This document shows positions 43,539-55,129 of a stretch of DNA of 64,000 nucleotides, in pieces. The stretch spans positions 253,665,810-253,729,809 of the forward strand of contig CM041782.1 in NCBI GenBank assembly GCA_023374045.1, read 5' to 3'. How positions within the stretch are numbered: position 1 is the stretch's first letter; every line of letters begins with the position of its first letter. A program made the translations under genes and the position numbers. Source of the DNA: Limonium bicolor (taxonomy: Eukaryota > Streptophyta > Magnoliopsida > Caryophyllales > Plumbaginaceae). The notes below the pieces were generated by a model. The model was given only the letters and a program-made list of their open reading frames with translations. It did no database searches and was not told the origin of the DNA.

Positions 43539-46251
43539 TGTAACACCCACACTTAACTAAGGAAAACTAACCATCTTATATAAGTGTATAATTATCACAG
43601 CGGAAGACTTTACAAAAATTTTCCTTCTCCTGGGTCTTACCGCCACATCCACACACCTATTGTGGATGCTAAGGCTAAAAGAAACTACACCACCTTTATC
43701 CAAAAATGATTACACTCCTTATCTAATCTTCCCACCAAAATCTAAGTAACTGTTTTACACTAAAGTTCTACTGTTTCAAAAAAAAGGACAACTTAGGAAC
43801 TACTGAAAATAAGCAAAACATTTCTTCACTTGCTCCACCATCATGGTCCTTATTCTAGCTTGCCTTGTAGCTGGTCGGTAGATTAGAGTCTTTAGGATAA
43901 GCTTCCTTGTAATAACCACCTGGACTCTTGTGACTAAGCCCATATTGCTTACTAAGTATACGTCGATAAAGTATCTAAAGGTCGAAGCGTCACCCTCCCA
44001 CTTAGCCATCCAAATAAAGCCATCCTACAACCATAAAACCATACACAGAGAAAGGGGTCGCAGATAAAGTCAGAAAAACTGAGTAGTTCTCGTCACCACC
44101 TGTAAAATTCATTTTATCTTTATTAAACACTTTAGTACGCATAATAACTCACAATTAAGTCATACAACATCATGACCTTACCAAAATACAAGATATAAAA
44201 CAATCAAGAAGATACTACCACAAACTTTAATCCATTTTAGTCCTTCCACCAATCCTTGGGCACACCGGTCTTTCGACAAAGGGCACTAAGACCCTCGGCC
44301 CCTTGGACAATTATTTCCACCTCACACCATGTCCTTAAGTGTACAAACCCCCTATAGATCATCAGCCTATAGAGTAGATCATGATGGCTTGCCCACAATT
44401 CATTGGTAGTGGGAAAAATCAGTGTCTGGCCTCCGAGGGCTCATAAACTTGTGTAACCAGATTCCAAAGTGAGTACCAAGTGATTAAGCAGTCCAACCAC
44501 GTCCTTAACCTTAATAAATCATCCAAACAACATACAAAGAAGAATCAAAGCACATATTAACCATTAACCATATCAAAACCAAGTTAGAACACATCATAAA
44601 CACCTTGAAAATACTTTTAGAACAACCCTTTGTTTAAGGTCTTACCTCTGTATAAATTCGACCCACCTTTTAACCAGTTCAATATCAACATCTTATGAGT
44701 ATTTGGTCACGAAACCAAAGCAATACACCTTCGAATACCACTTCATAACTTGAATAGAGACCAGAAAGGTCTTAAAGCACATTTTTAGGTCTTGTCTTAC
44801 CTTTAACTCATAAAAACTCAACTGGAGAACTTACCCACGAACTGGAATATTGTAAAGGGATAAGTACTCATCATTGTTAGCTAAAAACCCACGGATTTAT
44901 TCACGAAAATCACATACCAAGCTGGCTTCAAGTTAAAGCACCAAATTCACAGAATCTGACATCAAATGTTCAAGGTTTGTTCACCAAGTTTCCCAGAACT
45001 TCTCGGGGCTTATTATACATAAAACTCACCATTGAAGAGTCTACTTTCACACCATGAAAATAGTTAGAAGGGATATGCAGCATAAGAAGCCAAAAATTGC
45101 ACAAACAGAAAGTGGTCGCCAAAATTGACACATGAGGAAAGATTGGTGGAGCGCGGGAACTACCTGGCTCCTTCTCGCCATCTCTCTTCACCAGCAGTTA
45201 GGTATTTAAAATAGCTACGTGGGGATACCAAGAAATCTTAGAGATTCGCTTGGTAAGGCCTCAAAGCCTCTCACCGTTACACGGATTCTGCACTGGGAAG
45301 GTAATTGGCTTCTGTTTTAGTGTTCTTTGGTGGCTGCCTTGATTTACCTTATAATTCGTGCTTCTATGGGTTTACTGAGGTAGGAGAAGGTTTGTGCTGT
45401 GTCTTGGAAGGCATGGGCGTGTCTCCTCTTATATAGGCAGAAGAAGATATGTCTTAAGGCAAAGGAAAGGCTTATAAGGGTGACACCTAGCTTAACACCC
45501 ATCCTCCTCTTATTGGCTATTGGTTTGGCTATGTTTAAACATGACACATATGTGGTGACAAGGCTGGGTCGTGGTCAGCCAAAGGAGAAGCCATCATGGG
45601 CTGAAACCTAATGATAATATGTAATAAATTACATTAATGTTTATTTACGGTGTTTTAAGAGCAAATAAGGAACATGTTGTTTTACTTTAACTTAAAATCT
45701 AGCTAATGACCTTGTGACACCTCCTACTAGCTTGCTTCACCTCCCTACTTGCTTGCTAGCTTGTGTGGATAACTTTTAACCAATCATTTCACGACACCTC
45801 GTGCTTCTCGACACCTCGTGCTTCCCGACACCTCGTGCTTAGGTTAACTAGGTTGCCACCTCATGCTTCCTACCAACTAGGTCGCCACCTCGTGCTTACC
45901 TCAACTAGTTCTCCACTTCATGCTTACGAAGCTTTTTAAGGAGTTTCCTAAGGAGAAAAGTGATTATGATGGAGTAAAACTAGCTCTGGGGGCATTTCCG
46001 GCTACTAGAATTTTATCGGGTTTTGTAGAATTTTCCAAGGCTTTCCATCTCTGTTTATGAGGGTTTCCTAGGGTCTTATTAAGTTCCCAAGCTTTCCTAA
46101 AGTTTTTAAGGTCATCTCCATGATTTCTAGGATTTTCGGGACTTCCAGGAACTAGGGTTTCCAACGTTTCCGGGACTTCCGGGAATTAGGGTTTCTAGCG
46201 TTTCCGGGACTTCCGGGACATTAGGGTTTCTTTCTAACTTGGGGTATTTCA
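43539..46251 (-). repeat. Tek 5' LTR
   Basis: A 2,713-bp LTR in reverse orientation: on the plus strand it runs from TGTAACACCC to GGGGTATTTCA. Identified from the PBS at its inner edge and the TG...CA ends, which match those of LardA and LardC. A TATA box lies on the minus strand at 45428-45435, about 0.8 kb into the LTR. Short internal repeats include three copies of a GACACCTCGTGCTT unit (45790-45835) with more diverged copies to 45925, and a duplicated TTTCCGGGACTTCCGGGA motif (46165-46220). No protein gene. Confidence 0.85.
45428..45435 (-). promoter_or_regulatory. TATA box of Tek LTR
   Basis: TATATAAG on the minus strand in a CCTATATAAGAGGAG context, properly placed for LTR transcription towards gag. 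Single-motif evidence only. Confidence 0.5.
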
Positions 46252-46784
46252 GTCTCTCATCGGTCCACGACAGGTCGGGGACCAGTCTGGATACTTCAAC
46301 TCGGGACGTTCTTCAGCGAGTAAGAGTCACTCTTATAGCTGTGCAGGCTGTCTCCACTAAAATAAGTGTTCATCACATGGTTCAAGGAGCAACAGATTTT
46401 ATAGATTCTCAAATAGCCTGAGCGTTCTTTGTCTCCTAGAGACTTAAGTGAAACCGTGAGAGTTAGAGTTAGGACTAGATTTTTCTTTTCCATCAACTGT
46501 TCTATTTGCCTTTGACTATCTGTTTCAAAGTACCTTTTGGATATCAATGAAAATGCAACTGATTTTTGTTACTTGAATGCTTATGATGGGTATGAAATAA
46601 TTTATTGTCTTGGCTGCTTCTTCCTTGATTAAAAATTACAAAATGATCTGAGATATTTAGTCCCATCCATTCCACATCCAAACTCTGACCTTGACACCTC
46701 AAAAGCCTACAAACAGAGCCCACAAGACGTAGCACCTCATTAAATGCCACTCACCGATCAGTCATTGAGCATATCCAAAGTGTC

Positions 46785-46791
46785 TATAAAA
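46785..46791 (+). promoter_or_regulatory. TATA-like box upstream of unknown frame
   Basis: TATAAAA in GTGTCTATAAAACTTCC, followed by a CT-rich leader-like stretch and then the frame at 46935-47192. Confidence 0.35.
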
Positions 46792-46934
46792 CTTCCTTAC
46801 TCCTTTTACCGCTCACAATCATCTCACGTAATCGCTAATACCCACAAAGCTCATCCAGCTTGAATGAGCAAACCATTCACTCCACCATTCGCAAGTTCAT
46901 GACCACCAAACACCAAAAGAAATACGTTGCCTAA

Positions 46935-47192
46935 AGCTATGTTCAACCAGACTCCGACTCCCTTACAGCATGGTCTATCACCTCAAGTATCACTCTATCA
47001 CAATCACGTTCTCCACACTGTGTGGAGTTCTCCATAGATTATGATGAGTCTGACCTTTCTACCACAGCTAAATCACCCTTGATCAACCCAACCAAAGCCA
47101 AACCTTCTTGGATCAATGCCGGTTTTTCGGAGGAAGAGCCTACTTGCTCAGAGGATTATGAATGGGATACCCAACTACGTCACTGCATCTAG
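46935..47192 (+). pseudogene. Unknown short frame in Cop
   Basis: An 85-codon stretch open from after a TAA at 46932-46934 to the TAG at 47190-47192. The residues just upstream of that TAA also read sensibly (KFMTTKHQKKYVA), so it may be a gene broken by one stop. The translation is Ser/Thr-rich in the first half and acidic near the end (SEEEPTCSEDYEWD). I do not recognise it. It lies where Sireviruses can carry an extra frame after pol. Confidence 0.25.
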
Positions 47193-47539
47193 ATTATCTT
47201 GATCATATTTTGTAGTTTGTTATCTATGGAATGTCATGGCCTTTACAACATCTTACGTCGTGTAGTTGCTCCCTATTTTGTTGTATGGCAAAGGGGGAAA
47301 GGAAAGTAAATGTACTTGTGAGAGTATGTCTATCGTTCTTGTACTATGTATCATCTGAATGAAACTTTATCTATGATATAACATAAAAGCTGTCACTTAT
47401 GCTATCATTCGTTAAAATTATTTCATTCTTAAAAACCCTTAATAAACTCAGGGGGAATCCTTCTTAGGGGGAATTTCTCAATTATTGATTGCCAAGTACA
47501 TATAAGTGTATAGGTTGCCATCATCAAAAGGGGGGAAAT

Positions 47540-48638
47540 TGTTAAGACAAGATCCTTTAGTTTTGATGATAGCAAACCTTGTGTTGTCTATCTAATATGT
47601 TTGTCAAGATTCATGATTTCATATAGACAGGTGAATAAGTGGCTTAGCACGCAAGGTTATAAGCGCACTTAAATCATGAGTGGCTTAGCACGCAAGGTTG
47701 CAAGCGCGCTCAATCCACGACATGTGCTCTACCAGTCGGGCACCTGTCGGCGAGAGCTCCGGAGAACTTCTAGCAAGACACAAGAAGTCAAGAACCACAC
47801 CATCACATATCTCTTACATCAGACATTAAACAAGGACCAAACGGAGTTAGCAACGTCGACAAACTCACTCAGATTATTCACAACCACACAAACAACTTGC
47901 TCATGACAAACACACGAGAAAAGGTGTATCTCATTAATGTGCAAGATAACAAGATAAACAAAGGCTATTGATGAACATCATTACATAGCCGTAATACTTC
48001 AGAAGAAGCATTTATGAGCATTAATGAGCCAGACCAGTTCAGACAAGTTGAAGTGTGCAAGTGGTGACAGACCACTTGGGAGACACGCCGCCAACTTGCC
48101 CATTCACAAGGCAACGCGTGTGCCGGTGGCTCCAGATCAAGTTGGAAGAAAATCTACAGTAGGGTGCGGATATTATATTTGTAGAAGAATGAGTATTGTA
48201 CTCTTAGAGTCTACAACTCCTAGGTTGTTAGTTGGCATCTCAACTAACTTGTATAAATACGTGCCTTAATGTTCCTTGTAACATAACCCCTATACGAGAG
48301 AAAAGATAGAGATAATCTGGGCAAGTGGGGATCAGACGTAGGAGTGTGTGTAAGTGCTAGAGAGTTGGTGAGCTAGTGAGGACTGGGTTAGAGTATCAAT
48401 ACATTGGGTATTTGATAGGATGACTGGTCGGGGAACGGTCGGTCAACCGTAGGCCGATAGTCAGGAGAGGGTTGACGACTTAGGGGTAAAGTCGAAACTG
48501 TCCCGGGAGTCCGTGTGTGGGGCAAGGGAGGTTGAGTGAATTTCGTGTGTGTAAATTCTCAATCGAAATGTGTTTTCCAGTTTAATAGTTGTCTCTCGTC
48601 TATCAAGTTTTATTAGAGTCCACGATATGTCCATGACA
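47540..48638 (+). repeat. Cop 3' LTR (right edge uncertain)
   Basis: Starts TGTTAAGACAAGATCC right after the polypurine tract. A TATA box TATAAATA at 48252-48259 is about 710 bp in. The right edge is placed at ATGACA (48638) because integrase homology of Ath1 begins at about 48648; GAGTCCA (48622) or GACGCA (48651) are other possible ends. The 5' LTR is outside the window, so the LTR call rests on the tract, the TG start and the TATA box. Confidence 0.6.
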
Positions 48639-48904
48639 TGTCGGGGACGCATCAGGAGCGCTTGCGAGTTTCAAGGACCAAGCGCTGGCACGACACTTCA
48701 AGGGTGGGAGATCAGTTACTTCTTTTCAATTCCAGACTTAAGTTGTTTCCAGGTAAGTTAAAATCTTTTTGGTATGGACCCTTTAAAATTATAAGCATCT
48801 CTCTGTTTGGAGCTGTGGAATTAGAAATGGTAAAGGCGGTTCATTCAAAGTTAATGGTTCTCGCATTAAGTTGTTTCCGGGTTAGACAGGGAGGATATTT
48901 CTGA
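48638..48904 (+). pseudogene. pol: Ath1 integrase C-terminal fragment
   Basis: In the frame of the ATG at 48638 the translation shows RTKRWHD, GDQLLLFNSRLK and FPGKLKSFWYGPFK. These match [19 protein letters not shown] and [14 protein letters not shown] of the Ath2 integrase C-terminus. About ten residues are missing between the first two boxes, and the conserved Trp after GD is replaced by Gln. The catalytic core is absent. Stop at 48902-48904. Confidence 0.85.
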
Positions 48905-50252
48905 GCTCCATCTTAAGGGCCCTGTTACAGTGTATTTACTCTAATTCTAGCCAAAGACTATAAAGAAGGGCGGCTGACTGGGAGGCACCCCACTGGTAGT
49001 TTCAGTTTAGTTTATATTTTTAGTGTTATTTATGATATGTTAAGTAAGATGCAGGTTTCTTAAATGTGTGCCGTGTCCGACCTTGCATCCGGATCACTAT
49101 ATCCAGACATACATCCGGACACCTCCCAAAATTGAGTAAATCCATGTTTTGTGTTCTCTTTTGTTTTCTATTATTTCTTAGATAGTTACATCTAGTTCAT
49201 TCACTCGAGATTCCAATGCCCGTGTGTTTAACGAGATGCTTCTAGCGTCAGTTCTTGTGGTTTTTTCAGGTGCTTGCACGTGTGATGATCATGGACACTC
49301 CAAGGCTGGACACTTGCTTCAAAGCAAGTGTGAGGAAGATTCCTACCCTGATAAAGGACTTATGTGTGAGGAAGGTGCCCTCCTCAATCTGAAGATATCA
49401 GGGGAGTTTTCATGTCCTTTCAGTTTTGTTTCAGTCCAGCTTAAGCTTTGAATGAATCAAGTCCATGAGATCTTTAATTAACCCTTGATGAGTTTGCAAT
49501 ATTTAGAAAGTCTTTTTCTTGGTTTTAATTTGTGAACAATGAGGACATTGCTCCTCTTAAGTGTGAGGAAGTAGAGGTATTTTTTAAATATTGTCAATTG
49601 CACCTCCTAAATATTAACAATTGCACCTAATGCCACATTTGCTTCTGTTTGTCCTAGTGCTTTAAAAGAATTACTTCTTTTAAGTGCCAATAAATATTGA
49701 ATCTCTAGGTGAAAATTTATGTTGAGGTTTTTGACAATGAGCCTGGTGACCACCTCAAGAATTTTTCTGCTTTATGCAGTTTGTATGTATAGTTTTATTC
49801 AAATTAAATCCATTTTCACTCAAATTTGGTGGATTAGCTGATTATGAAAACTGAATTAGTCTGGTTTGGGATTTTGGGAATGATAAGAAAGTTTGGTATG
49901 AAAAGGATAAGACAAGGTACTTCACTGATCTGTATTAAAAAAAATTTGAACCTAAACAAGCCTCTACATTCGGTTATTAGTCCTTGGGGTGCTTCATCAC
50001 CCATCTACCTAAGGTCTCGTGATCTAGGATAGAAGGCCCAAAGCCGCTACAGGGAAGAAGAGAAAAGTCTGAAGGGATGAATTGAATGCACAAATGGTAG
50101 AATAGAATGTTAAAGAAGAAACGGAACTTGAAAAGTTAATAGTGTAATTCAATTTTGCCTATTCTGATCATGAGTATGTGGTGTGGAAAGGTATCGCGGA
50201 ATAAGGCGTTACTTCACACCCCTTGTCATCCAAAGGTTAGAGGAAGAAACGG
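48648..50252 (+). mobile_element. Ath1: remnant of an older Athila element
   Basis: Starts within integrase and continues through the 3' non-coding region, colinear with Ath2 13905-15410. It is the outermost layer: Cop lies to its left and LardC2 to its right. The rest of the element must be outside the window on both sides. Confidence 0.78.
48905..50252 (+). other. Ath1 3' non-coding region
   Basis: No env-like gene. Colinear patches with Ath2: 48970-49000, 49850-49930 (GGATAAGACAAGGTACTTC against AAGAACAAGGCAAGGTACTCC), 49986-50060 and 50163-50236. Ends where LardC2 begins. Confidence 0.65.
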
Positions 50253-51601
50253 TGTAACACCCCAACTCAATCCAATTGTGGTCTCGCAACTTAACAGCAT
50301 ATATATATACATGTCACAGCGGAATTCTTTACAATCCAGGACCATGCCACGGTCTGACTACAGAATATACCGAACATTAGTACAACAATCTTAACCATTT
50401 ACATATCCTTCTTACACCCCCCTCACATCCTATACATCTTACTAACTCAAATTGTCATACGAGTGTACATGCACAACTCGTAGGCCACACTTAACCCGTA
50501 ACACTTGTACCCCTTCTTACTCTCGCGACAGCCGCTTCCTGATGTACCTGTGTAGTAAAAACAACCCCCAAAGGGGGTCAGCACGAATGCTGGTACGATC
50601 CCCTCATGGCCCCCAAGCTAACGTGGCTACGACGACTAATTGTCGATAGCATGGAGGTTGATTATATGCACAACATAATAGTAAATGCTGTAAACAACGA
50701 TCCAAATATGAACAATCAAAGTTCACACACAATGAACGACTTAAATGCGTTCCCTTAATTAGAGAGTTAGTTATTTAACTCCTTAAGTAATGTTCCCTCT
50801 TAATCTTAGTCCATCCTTATCTCACCTCAATCTTAGTCTTATCTTAATCTTAGAAACAACCACCCTTTAATAAGGAGTGGATGTCGCTTATCTTAATCTC
50901 AATAATACAAACCATCCTTTAAAAGGTATGGTTGCAACTTATCTTAACCTTACCTTAGCCTTAATCTTAACTTAATCTCAATATACAAACCGTTCCTGGA
51001 AGGGAATGGTTGTAGCTTAATTCGAACCTGGGATTTAGGTGATCCCACCGCACCATCTTAATGCCACCTACTTTGAACGGGAGTCCAGCGCAGCTGAGCT
51101 GGCAACCGGCCCTAGGCTACAAGTCCGAAGACAAGTCCTTAATCGGAGGTCGAATCTGCTATAGATAACGACCCCCTTTCCTTAGCATGCATGACCGGAG
51201 ATCGGTCCCGGGTTTCCTCACTCAAGTTCCAGTTAGTAGTAATCTCAAGACCCTGTTTGTTGGTTAACCTCTTTCGGTTCATATCGTCCCTTATTAGGGG
51301 CGTTCCTCAGTCTCACTCAATTCCTTACTAAACATTGGTTAGTAAGTTCTCACGGTATGTTGTGTTAGTTTTCAAACATCACACAACAATACAATAGATA
51401 TAATATATTCCGGTTGCATGCTTTATCTTGTTTAGTGAGCACACAAAACAAATAGCACAGAAGCCGAGGGACACCTCGTTAGCAAGCAGGTCACAAGAGA
51501 ACTGTACCGTTCACCGTTGGTTGTTCGGTTGCTTACTCTCTTCCGGAGTCCAAATTCCCAAGTCCTAAAACATTCATTCAGTTTTAGGTTGTTAATCACT
51601 T
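50253..51601 (-). mobile_element. LardC2: end of a LardC-family 3' LTR, cut by Ogr
   Basis: Plus strand starts TGTAACACCCCAACTC, the reverse complement of the LardC LTR end. It matches the last 1.36 kb of that LTR up to the point corresponding to LardC 19577, including the double hairpin. It is the right-hand LTR end of a minus-strand element entering Ath1, so its remainder should lie right of the window, beyond Ogr. The 5 bp before it are AACGG, the expected TSD half. Confidence 0.85.
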
Positions 51602-52339
51602 TGTGGAGGGTGATTTTTCGGTATGAGGGGGGTCTATCTAAATATGGTTGACTGAGAAGCCTAGATCCTAGAAAATGCCATTATGTGGAGGGTGAAAACC
51701 TGTCACCTTGGCATCCCTCAAATACCTACTCTATCGTCCGTCTTTCCCAGAAAACATAAGGGGAATGCTAGTGAGCACTACACCCGCTCTCAATGGGCCC
51801 CACGCGGACTTATGCCTCTATAAGGCGGAATTGACTAGAGTCGCCTCCTAGTTTGACCTAAAGAACCAGGAAGGAAAGGAAAGAGGGTTCTAAGAACCGT
51901 TAATTGACTCTGAGATTATTGCCTATGGATAGGACTTATCTGGTCATGTCAGAGATTCTGTGTGGGTTCGCACTGGGTTACACCCCTTAGAAGTGGCAAC
52001 GACCACAACTTCGGATTGGTGCCCAAGGAAACCTCGGTCTCCAATTGTCGGGATTGTCTTCTTTCAAAACCTGTTTAGAGAGATTCATTTAAAGCCAAAG
52101 GATAGGATTGAGACGAGAGGAAAGGATACGAGTGGATGGGGCGAGTTTTCCTGCCAAGCTAGCACCAAGAAAAGGATTGATGAATTCGAACAAGTAAAGA
52201 ATGAAAGATTGGGAAAAGTATGAGGTTGAGTGAATATACAAGACTTGGAGTCTGATGGTCTGAAATTTGTGGGAGCCGAAGAAGGTTTGTGTGTTTTGAG
52301 AGATATGAGAACCACCTTAGAGGGGGAAAGGTTTTTTTT

Positions 52340-52990
52340 TTGTTTGGAACAGGGTCGCACCCTAGATGGGCTGCCTACGTACTCAACTCCCTGTTGAGAT
52401 CAGACCTTACGTAGTTCAGGGTCTTTTGGAGATGTTTGAAGTTTTAGGTTTGAGGGGGTAGTCTGTGAGACGCTTGGGTCTATGAGACGTTTGAAATCTT
52501 TAGATGTCGAAGTCTGTGAGACGCTTGAATCTGTGAGACGCTCGGGTCTGTGAGATGTTCAGGTCTGTGAGACATTCAAGTCATTGGGATGACAAAGTCT
52601 GTGAGACGCTCGGGTTTATGAGACAATACGGGGTTGTTCGGAGGTGAGATGGCCGAGTGAAAATGGCATTTTGATTGATGTGGGGTCGCACCCTGTGTGG
52701 GTTGCCTACGTACTCAACTCCCTGTTGAGATCAGACCTTACGTAGTTCATAGTTTTTGGATAGTTTTGATGTTTGAAGGTTTTTAGAAAAGCTTGATGTG
52801 TGGGGTGTTGTAGTCTGTGAGACGCTCGGGTCTATGAGACGTTTGAAATCTTGAGATGTCGAAATCTGTGAGACACTCGGATCTGTGGGACGCTCGGGTC
52901 TATGAGATGCTCTGGTCTATGAGATATTCGAATCATTGGAATAACAAAGTCTGTGAGACGCTCAGGTCTGCGAGACATTCTGAGTTTAAG
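52340..52990 (+). repeat. Two-copy direct repeat with GTCTGTGAGACGCT sub-repeats
   Basis: Copies start about 339 bp apart (GGGTCGCACCCT at 52352 and 52684). Each begins with the CTACGTA hairpin and continues into 18-19-bp sub-repeats of the type TCTGTGAGACGCTCGGG. Confidence 0.8.
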
Positions 52991-53371
52991 GGAAATTGGA
53001 ATTGAATTGAAATTGAAGTTGAATTGGAATTGAAGTTGAATTGAAAGTGGATTGATTTTGAATTTGAATTTGAATGAAGGATGAATTTGAATTGAAGTCA
53101 AGTGAATTTTGATTTGAATCGGGAGTTGATTTGGAATTGAATTTGAATGAATTCAGAATTGAATTTGAATGGAATCAAGTCTAAATTGGGTCGAATTGAA
53201 TTTGATTTACATGGAAAAGGAATTAGGTTTGAATTAGGTTTGAATTGAACTTGGGTCGGAATTGGAAAAAGGGCCGAGTCAAAGTTTGGGTCATGGTCAA
53301 TGTTTGGGCTGGGTCAAAGTCGAGGTCAAGGTCAAAATTTGGTTGGTCAAAGTTGAACTGGATGAATCAAA

Positions 53372-53480
53372 ATGGGCCGAGTGGGCTTAATGGGCCAAGT
53401 GGGCTTAATGGGCCGAATGGGCTTAATGGGCCGAATGGGCTTAGTGGGCCGAATGGGCTTAGTGGGTCGAATGGGCTTAG
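53372..53480 (+). repeat. 18-bp tandem array
   Basis: Six copies of ATGGGCCGAATGGGCTTA with single-base variants (GTG for ATG, CCAAG for CCGAA). A multiple of three, so it stays open and would read Gly-Leu-Asn-Gly-Pro-Asn, but no gene context. Confidence 0.9.
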
Positions 53481-55129
53481 CTAGAAGTGGGTCAAGAGAG
53501 TGGGCCAGGTTGAGTGATTTAGGCCTGATTTGTTATTTGGGCTTGTTGGAGAGAAATTTTGAATGAGAATGTTGGTCTATATACATATATATATATATAC
53601 ATATTTTAGGTGTGTGTTTTAGGGTTTAGGGATGTCACCACCACGAGATTGGTCAATGACCTATCAGTCCAGGGGGACCCCTCTATCCTAGTGGCTTGGA
53701 CCTAAGGGCATAACTAGGGCTTAGGTAGTAAAGTTTGGTACAACGGAATGAAACGAAATTTGCAATGAGGCTGGATATACAATATGTACACATATAACAC
53801 ACAAACAATCATATCGAAATCACTGAAGGCACGGCAATTAATCAGATCAAATAATAATAACAACAGACTGAATAAACAAATATGTTCACGGTTATTCAAG
53901 TGATGTATACATGGAGATGAAAATTTGAAAGCTATCTACGGCCTTCTATAATATCGATTTACAATTGGTGCAAAAAGCGACAAAAGCATAGGCAAAGCAG
54001 AATCGCCATAAAAATCAACGATGATGTTAAGACAATGAAATAGCATAACAAAACAAGACTTTACAATTATATGAGTGGGTTTCAAGCTTCTGCCAAATAG
54101 AAGGCTGATTGCTCATAACTCCATCTCGGTTTTGTGTAATGAGCAAGATTCCAAGCCAGCGAAGTGTTGCCAAAAACCCAAAGTTCGTGAGTTCAGCCGA
54201 TTGTTTTATGGCGTGTGAAAGGCTCGGGCCATCCCGACCACTGCCTGACTTTCTCCGGATAGGATCATAAAATCCAATCACAAGCTCATTGGTAATCGAG
54301 TGTACATGTCATAAAAAAGAATTTGAAACATGAGTGCTATGATCATAAACAAATCAAACTGAACTCTTGTGAAATTTAATCTTATAGTCTAAAACTATTT
54401 TGAACCCTCCAAGATAGACAATAGCTTACGGACTCATGCAGCAATCACGATGACAAAGAAGTATGAGCATTTGAAAATTAAACCTAAACAAAATCATGCT
54501 CGGTTCAAGTGCGTTACATTTCAGCAACTGAAATTCATGTTGAGCTCGGATGGATTCTACCATTGCAGCAAATGAGCTAAAGCCATACCAGAGTTTGGAT
54601 ACATCAGTCATAAAAAAAAAAATCTAAATGCTTAAGTCAGGTGATTAATTCCAATCTTTACCGATTTAACACTCAGACAATCAAACATTTACTTCTCCCT
54701 TTTCCTATTTTAAGAATAAAAGAAAGAAATCTGGAATACTGCGTTTCACGACATTTACCAAACAGAATTCTCTGTTGAACGGGCATTATCCTAATCTTAT
54801 GACCTAAAGTAAGCAAGTAAGTTAACGATGCAGATATGCCTTTTGTTTTCTTTTACCTACAGATCCAAAACGCAGAAACAAAATTGCACGAGGTAAGTTA
54901 AGCATGATTGATTACAGAGAATGAAAAGAGCATTCATATGAGGACAAACTAAACGGGTCTCATGGTGGAAGCATACCACACTCAGCAAAAGCATGGCACA
55001 CAAAGCAATCATCACACATCGGTCAATTAAACATAACCAGAGAATAGTTTGGATTGAGGAAAAATACTAGAAGAAGACTAAACAAAGGTCTTCCTGCAGA
55101 TGATATCTGTTATATTAACACAGGGGGGA

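Larger units (their letters stand above)
1..46251 (-). mobile_element. Tek: Tekay/Del-like Ty3/gypsy retrotransposon, interrupted, 3' part outside window
   Basis: Minus-strand LTR retrotransposon present as two pieces, 1-1968 and 42716-46251, separated by the LardA insertion. Read on the minus strand the order is 5' LTR, PBS, gag, (LardA), gag zinc knuckle, protease, reverse transcriptase, after which it leaves the window at base 1. Gag before protease before RT, an initiator-Met type primer site and LTR ends TGAAATACCCC / GGTGTTACA are typical of Ty3/gypsy chromoviruses; the Tekay/Del assignment is by general look of gag and RT and is less certain than the superfamily. The flank after the LTR starts GTCTC (46252-46256), the expected half of a target duplication whose partner is outside the window. 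Several frameshifts make this copy non-functional. Confidence 0.85.
46252..47539 (+). mobile_element. Cop: 3' internal end of a copia-type element
   Basis: Sequence between the Tek insertion and a copia-like LTR. No RT or RNase H motif is visible. The right end has G-rich purine stretches (47448-47454, 47473-47478) and the tract AAAAGGGGGGAAAT (47526-47539) just before TGTTAAG, a pattern usual at the 3' end of Sirevirus-type copia elements. It also holds the TATA box and short frame listed separately. Assignment is by context: PPT and LTR on its right. Confidence 0.5.

Noticed and set aside
46252..46290. Similarity of GTCCACGACAGGTCGGGGAC to GTCCACGATATG ... TGTCGGGGACG at 48619-48649 as a target duplication or LTR pair
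   Set aside because: Only short imperfect words match and the flanks do not; left as coincidence or a weak shared motif.
53579..53604. TA-rich run as a promoter
   Set aside because: Simple TA/CA microsatellite without a gene downstream.
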